This document shows positions 15,342-24,388 of a stretch of DNA of 46,050 nt, one piece after another. A model generated the notes under the pieces. That model had not been told where the DNA came from, did no database searches, and saw only the letters and a list, made by a program, of their open reading frames with translations. This DNA comes from an uncultured Oscillospiraceae bacterium (GTDB lineage Bacteria; Bacillota; Clostridia; Oscillospirales; Acutalibacteraceae): contig UQWL01000018.1 in NCBI GenBank assembly GCA_900544715.1, positions 1 to 46,050 on the forward strand, given 5' to 3'. Position 1 is the stretch's first letter, and each line of letters starts with the position of its first letter. The translations under genes were made by a program, and so were the position numbers.

Positions 15342-16946
15342 TCACCGCTCATCCCTTAGCACCATCTCCGCGCAGCGGATACCATCCACCGCCGCCGACA
15401 CAATGCCGCCCGCATACCCAGCGCCCTCTCCGCAGGGGTAAAGCCCGCGCAGGTTCGACTGCAAAAATTCATCCCGCAGAATGCGCACCGGCGAGGAAGA
15501 GCGCGTTTCCGGCGCGGTAAGCACCGCATCCGGCAGGGCGAAGCCCTTGAGCTTTTGATCCATCTGCACGAGCGCGGCACGCATCACCTCAATCACGCGC
15601 GCGGGCAGCACCTGGGCAATATCGCCCAGCAAAACGCCGGTGGGGCAGGTCGGGCGCACCGCGCCGAGCTGATGGGAGGGCCTGCCCGCCAGGAAATCGC
15701 CCACGAGCTGGGCCGGCGCCGTATAATCCCCGCCGCCGAGGCGGAAAGCCGCCTGCTCAATCTTTCGCTGGTCGTGCATCCCGGCCAGTGGATGCGCGCT
15801 CGAAAAATGCTCCGGCTCAATGCCGACGAGGATCGCGGAATTCGCATTCTCCCCATCTCGCGCCCACTCGCTCATACCGTTTACCACCACGCCGCCCTGC
15901 TCGCTCGCCGCGCACACAACCGTGCCGCCCGGGCACATGCAGAAGGTGTACATCCCCCTGCCGTGCGGCGGATGGCACGCAAGCTTATAATCTGCCGCGC
16001 CGAGCGCCGGATGGCCCGCAAACCGCCCGTACTGCGCGCGGTCAATGAGCGCCTGCGGGTGCTCAATGCGCGCGCCGATAGAAAAGGGCTTTTGCATCAT
16101 CTGAATCCCTTGCCTATAGAGCGCCTCCACCGTATCCCGCGCGGAGTGGCCAATGGCGAGAATCACCGCATCGGTTTCGAAATCCACCTCGCGCCCCTGC
16201 GCATCACGGTAAGTAATGCCGTGCACCGCGCCGTTGGCGGCGATCACACGCAGCAGCCTGCTGGAGAATAGAACGGTGCCGCCGAGCGACACAATCTCCT
16301 CCCGCATGGATTTGACGACCGCGCCGAGGCGGTCTGTGCCGATGTGGGGTTTGGCGTCATATAGAATCGCCTGCGGGGCGCCGTGGGAAACGAATTCCAA
16401 AAACACCTTGCGGCAGCGCACATCCTTAATGCCGGTGGTGAGCTTGCCATCGGAAAATGTGCCCGCTCCCCCCTCGCCGAACTGAACGTTGGAGCTTTCA
16501 TCCAGCGTGCGTGTGCGCCAAAAATCCTTCACATCCTGCGTGCGGGTATCCACATCCCGCCCGCGCTCCAGCACGAGGGGGCGATACCCGGCGCGTGCGA
16601 GCGTGAGCGCCGCGAAAAGGCCCGCCGGGCCGAGGCCGATCACCACGGGGCGCAGCAGGGAATTGCGCGCTGCCTGAGGCAATTCATAGTGATACGGCGG
16701 CGACGGCTGCACGCGCGGCCCCTTCTGGCGGGCGAGCAACTCTTCTTCGCCGCGGTCGAGCGATACGTCCACCGAATAGACGAAGAAAACGCCCTCCTCC
16801 TTTTTGCGGGAGTCAATGGATTTCCGCACGACCTCCAGCGATTGAATCCGCTTCCGGTCTATTTTTAAAGCTTTTGCTGCCGCCGGATAGAGCGACTGCT
16901 CAGCCGCCGCGTCCAGCGGTACTTTGATTTCATTGATTCGAATCAT
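15342..16946 (-). CDS. FAD-dependent dehydrogenase (COG2509-like)
   Basis: The 534-aa flavoprotein has an N-terminal helper region (1-95) and a Rossmann FAD site VIGLGPAGLFAALTLARAGY (102-121) followed by LERG at the end of strand two. GEGGAGTFSDGKL and the C-terminal GEGAGYAGGIVSAAVDG complete the FAD site. This pattern is that of the uncharacterised NAD(FAD)-utilising dehydrogenase family common in Firmicutes. Start ATG 16946 gives the family's usual MIRINEIKVPL. It ends 24 nt after the next flavoprotein gene on the same strand, so the two are likely cotranscribed. Substrate unknown. Confidence 0.85.
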   Translation of the reverse strand: MIRINEIKVPLDAAAEQSLYPAAAKALKIDRKRIQSLEVVRKSIDSRKKEEGVFFVYSVDVSLDRGEEELLARQKGPRVQPSPPYHYELPQAARNSLLRPVVIGLGPAGLFAALTLARAGYRPLVLERGRDVDTRTQDVKDFWRTRTLDESSNVQFGEGGAGTFSDGKLTTGIKDVRCRKVFLEFVSHGAPQAILYDAKPHIGTDRLGAVVKSMREEIVSLGGTVLFSSRLLRVIAANGAVHGITYRDAQGREVDFETDAVILAIGHSARDTVEALYRQGIQMMQKPFSIGARIEHPQALIDRAQYGRFAGHPALGAADYKLACHPPHGRGMYTFCMCPGGTVVCAASEQGGVVVNGMSEWARDGENANSAILVGIEPEHFSSAHPLAGMHDQRKIEQAAFRLGGGDYTAPAQLVGDFLAGRPSHQLGAVRPTCPTGVLLGDIAQVLPARVIEVMRAALVQMDQKLKGFALPDAVLTAPETRSSSPVRILRDEFLQSNLRGLYPCGEGAGYAGGIVSAAVDGIRCAEMVLRDER

Positions 16947-16970
16947 TATGCAACATCCTTGTTCTACCGA

Positions 16971-18248
16971 TCATCCAGCAGCCTGCCCTTTGATCAGCTT
17001 TTGTGCCGCGCTCCGCCCGGCAAGCCTGCCGGACGACCACGCCCACTGCAGATTAAAGCCGCCGCAGCCTGCATCCACATCCAGCACCTCGCCCGCCGCG
17101 TAAAAGCCCGGCTGGGACAGCGCCTCCATCGTTTCAGGCTGGAAGGCGGCGCGCTGGGCGCCGCCAATCGTTACTTGTGCCGCAGAAAAGCCGCGTGTGC
17201 CGGTGGCGGGAAAACGCCATCCCTTCAGCAACCCTGCAACAGCCCCAAGCTCCGCCTTTTGCAAAGATCCAATCGGCCGAGAGAGCAGGTCAATCCCCGC
17301 CTGCTTCAACAAAACCTGCCCCACGCGCTTCGGGAGAAGCCCCGTGAGCAGATGCTCCGCCGCAAGCGCCGGGTTTTGCCGGATGCGACTAGCAAGGTAA
17401 TTCGCCGCCTGGCCGCGCGAAAAGTCAGGCAGCAGGTCGAGCACCGCCTCCATCTGCCGCCCTTTTTCCCGGGAAACAAAGCGGGAAAGCTGCATCGCCG
17501 CGATGCCGGAGAGGCCGCATTCTGTGAATTGAATTTCACCGCGCTGAGAAGCAAGCGTCTGCCGCCCCGCGGAAAGGGAGATTTCCGCACGCACGCGCAT
17601 TCCCTTGAGCGCTTTCACCCGCTTAGGCTCCGTGGTGATCTGCACGAGCGACGGGAACACCTCTGTCACCGGGATGTGGAGGGCGCGCAACAGGCCGTAG
17701 CCGGAGCCGTCGGAGCCGTGCTGGGGCGAAGCTTTCCCGCCGCAGGCGAGGATCACCGCATCCGCCGGGAGCGCCCCATTGATGCGAAAGAAGGACCCGT
17801 CCCCCTTTTGGGCAACGCTTTGGAGGGTTTTCGCCGGCGTATCGCATTGCAGAAATACACCCAGCCGCTCCGCTTCAAAGCGCAGCGCATCGAGCACGCT
17901 CGCCGCCTGGCGGCTCATGGGGTAAATGCGGCCCTCCTCCTCTTCCTCACACAAGAGGCCCATGGAGGCAAAAAAAGCCAACGTATCGTCAACGGTGAAG
18001 CGCTCCAACGCGGGGCGCACAAAATCCGCCGCCTCAAAATAATCGGCTGGAGAAGCGAATCGGTTGGTCAGATTGCAGCGACCGTTGCCCGTTGCAAGCA
18101 GCTTTTTCCCCACGCGGGGAAGCTGTTCCAAAACCGTCACCCGCCCAGGAACGCCAGCCTTCTGGAAGGCCCGCGCCGCCTCAACGGCGGCTGCCAGGCC
18201 CGCCGCTCCCCCGCCGATGACGCAGAGCTCCGGTGCTTTACTCTTCAT
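16971..18248 (-). CDS. HI0933/YhiN-family flavoprotein
   Basis: ATG 18248 is preceded by GGAGG and overlaps the end of the DtxR gene by 11 nt; product 425 aa. FAD-binding signature LCVIGGGAAGLAAAVEAARA at the N-terminus, then GKKLLATGNGRCNLTN, which is diagnostic for the HI0933-like 'aminoacetone oxidase' family, and C-terminal AGEVLDVDAGCGGFNLQWAW. Members are flavoproteins of uncertain substrate. Overlap with the metal regulator suggests translation coupling to the iron operon. Confidence 0.87.
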   Translation of the reverse strand: MKSKAPELCVIGGGAAGLAAAVEAARAFQKAGVPGRVTVLEQLPRVGKKLLATGNGRCNLTNRFASPADYFEAADFVRPALERFTVDDTLAFFASMGLLCEEEEEGRIYPMSRQAASVLDALRFEAERLGVFLQCDTPAKTLQSVAQKGDGSFFRINGALPADAVILACGGKASPQHGSDGSGYGLLRALHIPVTEVFPSLVQITTEPKRVKALKGMRVRAEISLSAGRQTLASQRGEIQFTECGLSGIAAMQLSRFVSREKGRQMEAVLDLLPDFSRGQAANYLASRIRQNPALAAEHLLTGLLPKRVGQVLLKQAGIDLLSRPIGSLQKAELGAVAGLLKGWRFPATGTRGFSAAQVTIGGAQRAAFQPETMEALSQPGFYAAGEVLDVDAGCGGFNLQWAWSSGRLAGRSAAQKLIKGQAAG

Positions 18249-18627
18249 AGCCATCCTCCTGCCTAGAAAGATAGTCATATAAATGCTGGATCGTCTGTGC
18301 GCTGACAACATGCTCCATCCGGCAAGCGTCCTCCTCCGCGATCTCAGCCGGTACGCCGAGCGTATTCTGCAGGAAGTGGCGGATCAGCTTGTGCCTGCGA
18401 AGCACCTGCGCCGCACGTGTTTCCCCTTCAGGCGTCAGGGCGATTGTGCCGTAAAACTCATGCTCGAGCAGCCCGGCCTCTTTGAGCGCGCCTACCGCGC
18501 GATTGACGCTGGGCTTCGATACCTTCAGCGACGACGCGATATCCGTCACACGCACCTCGCCGCCTTTTTGATGCAGGACGAAAATCATCTCCAGATAGTC
18601 TTCCAACGAAGCGGAAATATCATCCAT
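18238..18627 (-). CDS. DtxR/MntR-family metal-dependent repressor
   Basis: The 129-aa protein starts MDDISASLEDYLEMIFVLHQ and has a winged helix (VRVTDIASSLKVSKPSVNRA) followed by the dimerisation/metal domain. Predicted metal ligands: His and Glu residues in RRHKLIRHFL, EEDACRMEHVVS. The C-terminal SH3 domain of long DtxR proteins is absent, as in MntR-like members. It is encoded in the feo operon, whose promoter carries a palindrome, so it probably senses Fe(II) and represses its own operon (inference). Start overlaps the preceding gene by 8 nt. Confidence 0.88.
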   Translation of the reverse strand: MDDISASLEDYLEMIFVLHQKGGEVRVTDIASSLKVSKPSVNRAVGALKEAGLLEHEFYGTIALTPEGETRAAQVLRRHKLIRHFLQNTLGVPAEIAEEDACRMEHVVSAQTIQHLYDYLSRQEDGYEE

Positions 18628-18832
18628 TGCCCTGCTCCTTTCCCCGCTCCTGCGGACACTCCCCGCAGGAGGCGCAGCCAGCTTCTGAACAGCCTGTGCA
18701 ACCGGAGCATCCAGAGCAGCCGCAGCCGCCCTTTCCGCGCACCTGGCGCACTTTTTGATAGAGCATCACGCCCACGGCGCAGGCGGCCAACGCCGCAATC
18801 AGCACATCGACGATCCATCCCAATTGGAACAC
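18620..18832 (-). CDS. FeoB-associated Cys-rich membrane protein
   Basis: 70 aa with one N-terminal transmembrane helix (GWIVDVLIAALAACAVGVML) and a basic stop-transfer (YQKVRQVRGK). A cysteine-rich tail follows with repeated CxGC units (GCGCSGCSGCTGCSEAGC). This is the typical small partner encoded after feoB in Firmicutes. It probably assists or protects Fe(II) transfer at the cytoplasmic side. Starts 12 nt after feoB stop. Confidence 0.88.
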   Translation of the reverse strand: MFQLGWIVDVLIAALAACAVGVMLYQKVRQVRGKGGCGCSGCSGCTGCSEAGCASCGECPQERGKEQGNG

Positions 18833-18844
18833 ACCCTCACCTTT

Positions 18845-20896
18845 TTAAAATACCAGCATCAACAGCCGGCCAAGCTGATACACCACAAACGTGACCAGAT
18901 AGGCGACCACCGCTTGAAAGCCCAGGGCAAACACTGTCCACTTGCCGGAATTCATCTCGCGGCGGATGGTCGTCACAGCAGCAATGCAGGGGATAAACAG
19001 CAGCGCAAAGGTCATAAACGCATATGCGCCCGCTGGGGAATAAACAGTCTGCAAAGCAGCGGCCAAACTGGCTCCGCTCGCCCCGTAAAGGATGCCCAGG
19101 GAGCTTACCACCTGCTCGCGCGCGATCAGGCCGCTTAAAAGGGAGACGCTGGAGCGCCAGTCGCCAAAGCCCAGCGGCCGGAACACAGGCGCAATTGCCG
19201 TGCCGATCACGCCGAGGATGCTCTGCGAGCTATCCTGCACGTGATGAAAGGAGAAATCAAAATATTGCAGCGCCCACACAACCACGCTCGCGCCAAGCAA
19301 CACAGTGCCCGCCTTTGTCAAGAAGTCCTTGAGCTTTTCCCACACATGCATGGTGAGCGTTTTGGCAGTGGGCAACCGGTAAGGCGGCAATTCCATCACG
19401 AAAGGGGCGTGCCCGCCTTTGAGCACAGTTTTTTGCAGAAGGAACGCGCACAAAATCGCCACTGCCACGCCAAGCAGATAGATTGAGCACACGGCAAGCC
19501 CGCTCGACGCGCTGAAAAACGCCGCAATAAATAACGAATAGATCGGCATTTTGGCACTGCACGATAGAAAAGGAATGAGCATGATCGTCAGGCGGCGGTC
19601 TTTTTCATGCTCCAGCGTGCGCGCACTCATCACGGCGGGCACAGAGCAGCCAAAGCTCATCAGCATCGGAACGAACGATTTGCCGGAAAGGCCGATCACA
19701 TGCAGCGCCCGGTCCATGATAAAGGCCGCGCGCGCCATATAGCCGCTATCCTCCAAAATAGAGAGGAAGAAAAACAGCAGCAATATCTGCGGCAAAAACG
19801 CAAGCACCGCGCCAAGGCCCGCGATAATGCCGTCACAGACAAGGCCCGTGGCCCAATCCGCGGCGCCAACTCCGGTGAGCAGGCCGCGCACGGCCTGCGC
19901 CAGCGTCCCATTGATAAAGCCGCCAACGAGATCGCTCAGCCGGGGGCCGAGCGCACCAAAGGTGATATAAAACACAACCCCCATGATCGCGAAGAACAGC
20001 GGGATCGCAAGGTATTTGTTGGTGACGATTTTATCCACCCGGTCGGATACCGTCAAATGCCCGTCCTCATGGCCCTTTTTAACAGCCTTTTCTGTGACGG
20101 AGCAGATAAACTTATATTTTTGATCCGCGATCACCATCTCACGGTCGATATGATCCGTTTCCAGCTCCCGCACGATTGATTCCAGGCAGCTGAGCTGTGT
20201 GTCGCTCAAATCCAGCTTTTCGAGCGTGGGCGCATCCCCTTCAATGAGCTTCACAGCCGACCAGCGCAGGGGAAAATCGTGTTTTTTGCAATTCTCCCGG
20301 ATCAGATCTTCAATCAGCTGCACCGCCTGGCGCACCGCGCCGGTATAGAGATCGGGGGGCTTACCCAGATTGCAGTGGCGGTCCAGATGCGTATTGCTCG
20401 TTGCGTGGATTACCTCGTGCTCCGCCGTATGAATCAGCTTATGTACCCCGGTGCCCCGGCTGGCGGAAATCGGCACGACCGTAATGCCCAGCAGAGCGCT
20501 GAGCAGCGGGTAGTCGATCGTGTCGCCGCGCTTCTCCAGCATATCCACCATGTTCAGCGCGATCACCATCGGGCGGCCAAGCTCCGCGATCTGAAGGGAA
20601 AGGTAGAGGTTGCGCTCCAGATTCGTCGCGTCTACAATATCAATAATCAAATCCGGTTTCTCATCAATCAGATAATTCCGGGTGACAATCTCCTCCATGG
20701 AATAGGGGGAGAGGGAGTAAATCCCGGGGAGGTCAACAATCGAGGCGTCCGCTTCGCTGCCAATGACCTTGCCCTCCTTTTTTTCAACCGTTACGCCAGG
20801 CCAATTGCCGACATATTGATTGCTGCCTGTCACCGCATTAAAAAGCGTCGTTTTCCCGCAGTTGGGATTCCCCGCGAGCGCGTAGCGATAGCCCAT
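18845..20896 (-). CDS. feoB: Ferrous iron transporter FeoB
   Basis: From ATG 20896 the protein has 683 aa and begins MGYRYALAGNPNCGKTTLFN, the normal FeoB start; earlier in-frame codons exist but overlap feoA. The N-terminal G domain has G1 GNPNCGKT (9-16), G3 DLPGIYSLS and G4 NMVD, followed by the helical GDI-like segment. The membrane part has two Gate motifs, including the typical MSFGCSVPAVMSARTLE, and about ten hydrophobic helices. It imports Fe(II). Located 25 nt after feoA and followed by the Cys-rich partner and the DtxR regulator. Confidence 0.95.
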   Translation of the reverse strand: MGYRYALAGNPNCGKTTLFNAVTGSNQYVGNWPGVTVEKKEGKVIGSEADASIVDLPGIYSLSPYSMEEIVTRNYLIDEKPDLIIDIVDATNLERNLYLSLQIAELGRPMVIALNMVDMLEKRGDTIDYPLLSALLGITVVPISASRGTGVHKLIHTAEHEVIHATSNTHLDRHCNLGKPPDLYTGAVRQAVQLIEDLIRENCKKHDFPLRWSAVKLIEGDAPTLEKLDLSDTQLSCLESIVRELETDHIDREMVIADQKYKFICSVTEKAVKKGHEDGHLTVSDRVDKIVTNKYLAIPLFFAIMGVVFYITFGALGPRLSDLVGGFINGTLAQAVRGLLTGVGAADWATGLVCDGIIAGLGAVLAFLPQILLLFFFLSILEDSGYMARAAFIMDRALHVIGLSGKSFVPMLMSFGCSVPAVMSARTLEHEKDRRLTIMLIPFLSCSAKMPIYSLFIAAFFSASSGLAVCSIYLLGVAVAILCAFLLQKTVLKGGHAPFVMELPPYRLPTAKTLTMHVWEKLKDFLTKAGTVLLGASVVVWALQYFDFSFHHVQDSSQSILGVIGTAIAPVFRPLGFGDWRSSVSLLSGLIAREQVVSSLGILYGASGASLAAALQTVYSPAGAYAFMTFALLFIPCIAAVTTIRREMNSGKWTVFALGFQAVVAYLVTFVVYQLGRLLMLVF

Positions 20897-20921
20897 CTTA
20901 CAAACCATCCTTTTTGCAAAA

Positions 20922-21155
20922 TCACTCTGAAACCTCAACCCGGATATTTTGCGCTTCCGACTTGCGGATGCTCAACTCATACCCTCTCACATTAATTTCA
21001 ATTGGATCCCCCATCGGGGCTGTTTTCCGCATGACGATCACCGCGCCGGGCGTGATCCCCATATCAATAATGTGGCGGCGCACCGCGCCCGTGCTGCCAA
21101 GCCCTGTCACAACGCCTTTTTCCCCAGGGCGAAGCCGGTCAACTGTTTTCAGCAT
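20922..21155 (-). CDS. feoA: FeoA, ferrous iron transport accessory protein
   Basis: SH3-like protein of 77 aa: VDRLRPGEKGVVTGLGSTGA, then RRHIIDMGITPGAVIVMRKTAP, DPIEINVRGYELSIRKSEAQ. All are usual FeoA landmarks. ATG 21155 lies 11 nt after AAGGGA; a TTG immediately before it is better spaced and could be the real start. First gene of the feo operon behind a ~130-nt leader. Confidence 0.93.
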   Translation of the reverse strand: MLKTVDRLRPGEKGVVTGLGSTGAVRRHIIDMGITPGAVIVMRKTAPMGDPIEINVRGYELSIRKSEAQNIRVEVSE

Positions 21156-21287
21156 CAAACACCGATCCCTTCACACTCATTTGGATATTTTGCCTGTTTA
21201 CAGCGCCATAAGGCGTGAAAGGGCAAACTGCTGCTCTTCATTCAAAAAGGCCCGCCTCCCTGCGGAGGAAACCTGATTTCGAAATTG

Positions 21288-21331
21288 TTAGCCACGGCTA
21301 AATTATAATATAGCGAAACCCTCTTTGTCAA
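21288..21331 (-). promoter_or_regulatory. feo promoter with DtxR-type operator
   Basis: On the minus strand TTGACA (21326-21331), 18-nt spacer and TATAAT (21302-21307) form a consensus sigma-A promoter. Right after the -10 box is the palindrome TTAGCC-GT-GGCTAA (21288-21301), over the expected start point. Its TTAGCC half resembles the DtxR/IdeR half site. The repressor encoded in this operon is the natural candidate. Confidence 0.75.
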
Positions 21332-21445
21332 TTTATTTTATACTTTGGAGCAAAATAAAAGGTTCTAATAATTGGACAATCTGCAAAAATGCGTTGAAAA
21401 GTGTGTTCTAATCTGCGTTTACAGGTCCCGCTTTTGAAAACGCGG

Positions 21446-21474
21446 TTGACGGAAAAGCGATTTCGTATTATTAT
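21446..21474 (+). promoter_or_regulatory. Promoter of the rml genes
   Basis: TTGACG (21446-21451), 17-nt spacer and TATTAT (21469-21474), 78 nt before the rmlA start. It diverges from the feo promoter. Confidence 0.6.
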
Positions 21475-21552
21475 ATGAACGTTAGATTGCGTTTATGGAT
21501 TGCTGTTTTTGTGCAATTTGTTTGTTTTCATCAGAAATGAGGAGTGTGTGCC

Positions 21553-22503
21553 TTGAAGGGAATCATTTTAGCCGGAGGGTCCGGCACCCGGCTTTACCCT
21601 CTGACGATGGTCACCAGTAAGCAGCTGCTTCCAGTTTACGATAAGCCAATGATCTATTATCCGCTGTCGATCCTAATGCTCGCCGGCATTCGGGAAATCC
21701 TGATTATTTCCACACCGGAGGATACACCGAAATTTGAAGCGCTTATGGGCACGGGGAAACAATTCGGCCTCAAGCTTTCCTACGCTGTGCAGGACAAGCC
21801 GAACGGCCTTGCGCAGGCTTTTGTCATCGGGGAAGATTTTATTGGGGACGACAGCGTAGCCATGATCCTTGGGGATAATATTTTTTATGGCAACGGCCTG
21901 GGGCATTTGCTTCGCCAAGCGGCCATCAATCCGGGGCGCGCCACAATTTTTGGCTACTATGTGGATGACCCAAGTGCTTTCGGCGTGGTGGAATTCAACG
22001 CAAAAGGCGAGCCGACCTCCATTGAGGAAAAGCCGCAGGAGCCAAAATCAAACTATGCTGTGACCGGGCTTTACTTTTATGATAACCGTGTTGTGGAATT
22101 TGCAAAGGCGCTTCAGCCCAGCGCCCGCGGAGAATATGAGATTACGGATATCAACCGGAAATACCTGGAGTTGGGCGACTTGGACGTCCGCTTCCTCGGC
22201 CGCGGCTTTGCCTGGCTGGATACGGGCACGGTGGATGCCCTCATGGACGCCGCCCACTTCATCCGCACGGTGGAAAAGCTGCAAGGGATCAAAATTTGTT
22301 CCCCGGAGGAGATCGCCTATAACAAACGGTGGATCACCAAAAAGGCGCTGATCGCCTCCGCCGAGAAATATGGAAAATCGACCTATGGGCAGCACCTGCG
22401 CCGGGTGGCGGAAGGTAAAATCCTGTATGAAAACGCGCCGGGGAAACGGGCGCGCCGCTGGGGGGCAGATGATGACGACCCGATCATTCACGCCCTTGAT
22501 TGA
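21553..22503 (+). CDS. rfbA: Glucose-1-phosphate thymidylyltransferase RmlA
   Basis: Joins glucose-1-phosphate and dTTP to dTDP-glucose, the first step of dTDP-rhamnose synthesis. The TTG start at 21553 follows GGAG and gives the family's N-terminus (M)KGIILAGGSGTRLYPLTMVT with the nucleotide loop GGSGTR. Further landmarks: KPMIYYPLSILMLAGI, GDNIFYG, EKPQEPKSNYAVTGLYFYDN, RGFAWLDTGT. The protein has 316 aa with a slightly long, charged C-terminal tail (KRARRWGADDDD). First of three rml genes. Confidence 0.93.
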   Translation: MKGIILAGGSGTRLYPLTMVTSKQLLPVYDKPMIYYPLSILMLAGIREILIISTPEDTPKFEALMGTGKQFGLKLSYAVQDKPNGLAQAFVIGEDFIGDDSVAMILGDNIFYGNGLGHLLRQAAINPGRATIFGYYVDDPSAFGVVEFNAKGEPTSIEEKPQEPKSNYAVTGLYFYDNRVVEFAKALQPSARGEYEITDINRKYLELGDLDVRFLGRGFAWLDTGTVDALMDAAHFIRTVEKLQGIKICSPEEIAYNKRWITKKALIASAEKYGKSTYGQHLRRVAEGKILYENAPGKRARRWGADDDDPIIHALD

Positions 22504-22553
22504 GCCACTGCTTATTTTCAGCGAAGTATTTTTATGAAAGACGAGGCCCATTC

Positions 22554-23111
22554 ATGAACGTCATACAAACTAAAATTGAGGGCGCCTTTTTAATTGAGCC
22601 CGACGTATTTGGAGACAATCGGGGTTGGTTCATGGAATCCTATTCCTATGAAAAATACGCTGCCTGTGGCATTCAGGTTCGCTTTGTGCAGGACAACCGT
22701 TCCCGCACCCAGCACAAGGGCACCATTCGCGGGCTGCACTGCCAGACCAACCCAAAGGCACAGAGCAAATTGCTGACCTGTACGCGCGGCGCGCTGTTTG
22801 ATGTTGCCGTTGATATCCGTTGCGGCTCCCCTTCCTACCTGAAGTGGATCGGTGTCGAACTAACAGAGGAAAATAAAAAGCAATTTTTCATCCCAAAAGG
22901 CTGTCTGCACGGCTTTTTGACCTTGACCGATGATGTAGAGGTGGAATACAAGGTGGATGAGTATTACGCGCCGGAAAATGACCGGAGCATTCGCTTTGAC
23001 GACCCGGTGCTCGGCGTCCTTTGGGGGATGCAAAATCCGATTTTATCTACCAAAGATCAAAATGCCCCCCTGCTGGCTAACAGCGATGTGCGTTTTATTT
23101 ATCCACTGTAA
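22554..23111 (+). CDS. rfbC: dTDP-4-dehydrorhamnose 3,5-epimerase RmlC
   Basis: Cupin-fold epimerase of 185 aa, acting on dTDP-4-keto-6-deoxyglucose. ATG 22554 follows GAGG at 8 nt. Seen: GDNRGWFMESYSYEKY, FVQDNRSRTQHKGTIRGLH with the catalytic-base His in RGLH, DVAVDIR, IPKGCLHGFLTLTDDVEVEY. Close spacing after rmlA indicates one transcript. Confidence 0.93.
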   Translation: MNVIQTKIEGAFLIEPDVFGDNRGWFMESYSYEKYAACGIQVRFVQDNRSRTQHKGTIRGLHCQTNPKAQSKLLTCTRGALFDVAVDIRCGSPSYLKWIGVELTEENKKQFFIPKGCLHGFLTLTDDVEVEYKVDEYYAPENDRSIRFDDPVLGVLWGMQNPILSTKDQNAPLLANSDVRFIYPL

Positions 23112-23391
23112 AGTCGGCCTTAAAATAGAACGGATGCAATGGAGCAGCGTTTTCGCCGCTCCTTTTCTCCTATTTTCGGATGGATTAAATTGCCATTTTT
23201 GAATAAATGTTATTAAAAATGGGCAACAGAAATCCGTAAAAAGCCAAGATTGTGATTTACTTTTGTTGTTTCTTTCCCTGTGCATTACCATAAGACGCGT
23301 GAAAAACCGAAATGGATCACAAGGCGGCTACCGCCCTGCGGGCACAGGTTCCTGATCGGCATATTTTAATCAATAGGAAGGACTATTTTCT

Positions 23392-24267
23392 ATGAAGATT
23401 TTGGTAACCGGTTCCAATGGCCAGTTAGGTTATGATGTGCTTAAGGAACTTCACCGGCGTAAAATCCCCTGCCGCGGGATTGATCGGGAGGAGTGCGATA
23501 TCACCAATATGCCGCAGGTCATGCATTGGGTCGAAACCTACCAGCCAGACACGGTGATCCACTGCGCAGCCTATACTAACGTCAACCGTGCCGAAACGGA
23601 GCAGGCGCTTTGCATGGATATCAACTACCGCGGCAGCGCAAACATTGCCGCAGCGGCCAATAAAATGGGCGCAAAGCTTATTTATATCAGCACAGATTAT
23701 GTATTCGGCGCCTCTGGAGAGCGGCTGCTTGGCATTTATGACGCGAAAAATCCGCTGAACACCTATGGAGAAACGAAATTGAGCGGTGAAAACAGCACGC
23801 GAATCCTGTGCCCACGCTCCTTTATCGTGCGCACCTCATGGGTATTCGGCATCAACGGCGCCAACTTTGTAAAAACGATGCTTCGGCTTGGCCGGGAAAA
23901 AGAAGAGATCTCTGTGGTAAGCGATCAGGTAGGCTCCCCCACCTACACAGCGGATCTTGCTCCCCTGCTGTGCGATATGGCCTTGACAGAACGCTTCGGC
24001 ACCTATCATGCCACCAACGAGGGCTATTGCAGCTGGTATGAATTTGCAAAAGAAATTATGCGCCTTGGGCACCTACCTGCAAAAATCCACCCGGTTGCCA
24101 CGGCGGATTATCCCAGCGTGGCCGTCCGTCCGCTGAACTCCCGCCTCTCCAAAGAGAGCCTGGATGAAGCAGGGTTTCAAAGGCTGCCGCATTGGAAGGA
24201 TGCTTTGCAGCGGTATCTGTCCGAGCTGGCAATTGCAGAAGAGGAAGGGATCCTCAAGGCCTTTTAA
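23392..24267 (+). CDS. rfbD: dTDP-4-dehydrorhamnose reductase RmlD
   Basis: SDR-family reductase of 291 aa that finishes dTDP-L-rhamnose with NAD(P)H. N-terminal ILVTGSNGQLGYDV nucleotide site, CAAYTNVNRAETE, ISTDYVFG, catalytic Tyr/Lys in YGETKLSGE, and RTSWVFG. Start follows GGAAGGA. It is separated from rmlC by 280 bp containing a small GGCGG-CTA-CCGCC hairpin, so it may have its own promoter. The expected rmlB is not next to it. Confidence 0.93.
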   Translation: MKILVTGSNGQLGYDVLKELHRRKIPCRGIDREECDITNMPQVMHWVETYQPDTVIHCAAYTNVNRAETEQALCMDINYRGSANIAAAANKMGAKLIYISTDYVFGASGERLLGIYDAKNPLNTYGETKLSGENSTRILCPRSFIVRTSWVFGINGANFVKTMLRLGREKEEISVVSDQVGSPTYTADLAPLLCDMALTERFGTYHATNEGYCSWYEFAKEIMRLGHLPAKIHPVATADYPSVAVRPLNSRLSKESLDEAGFQRLPHWKDALQRYLSELAIAEEEGILKAF

Positions 24268-24337
24268 GCGAGCCACCTAGATGGGCCGAATTGCTGTACC
24301 ATCGAAAAGATAGCTTTATGCAGGATAAAAATAAAAA

Positions 24338-24369
24338 GGCGCTGTTGCAAAGCATTGTGCAACAGCGCC
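24338..24369. terminator. Bidirectional terminator between rmlD and methyltransferase
   Basis: 12-bp stem GGCGCTGTTGCA / TGCAACAGCGCC flanked by A5 on the left and T5ATTTTT on the right, between convergent genes. Same GTTGCAA theme as the hairpins at 7963-7994 and 35105-35136. Confidence 0.85.
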
Positions 24370-24388
24370 TTTTTATTTTTGAATCATT

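Noticed and set aside
16959..18266. 435-codon open frame antisense to the HI0933-like flavoprotein
   Set aside because: Arg/His-rich translation without motifs, while the minus strand has a complete FAD enzyme.
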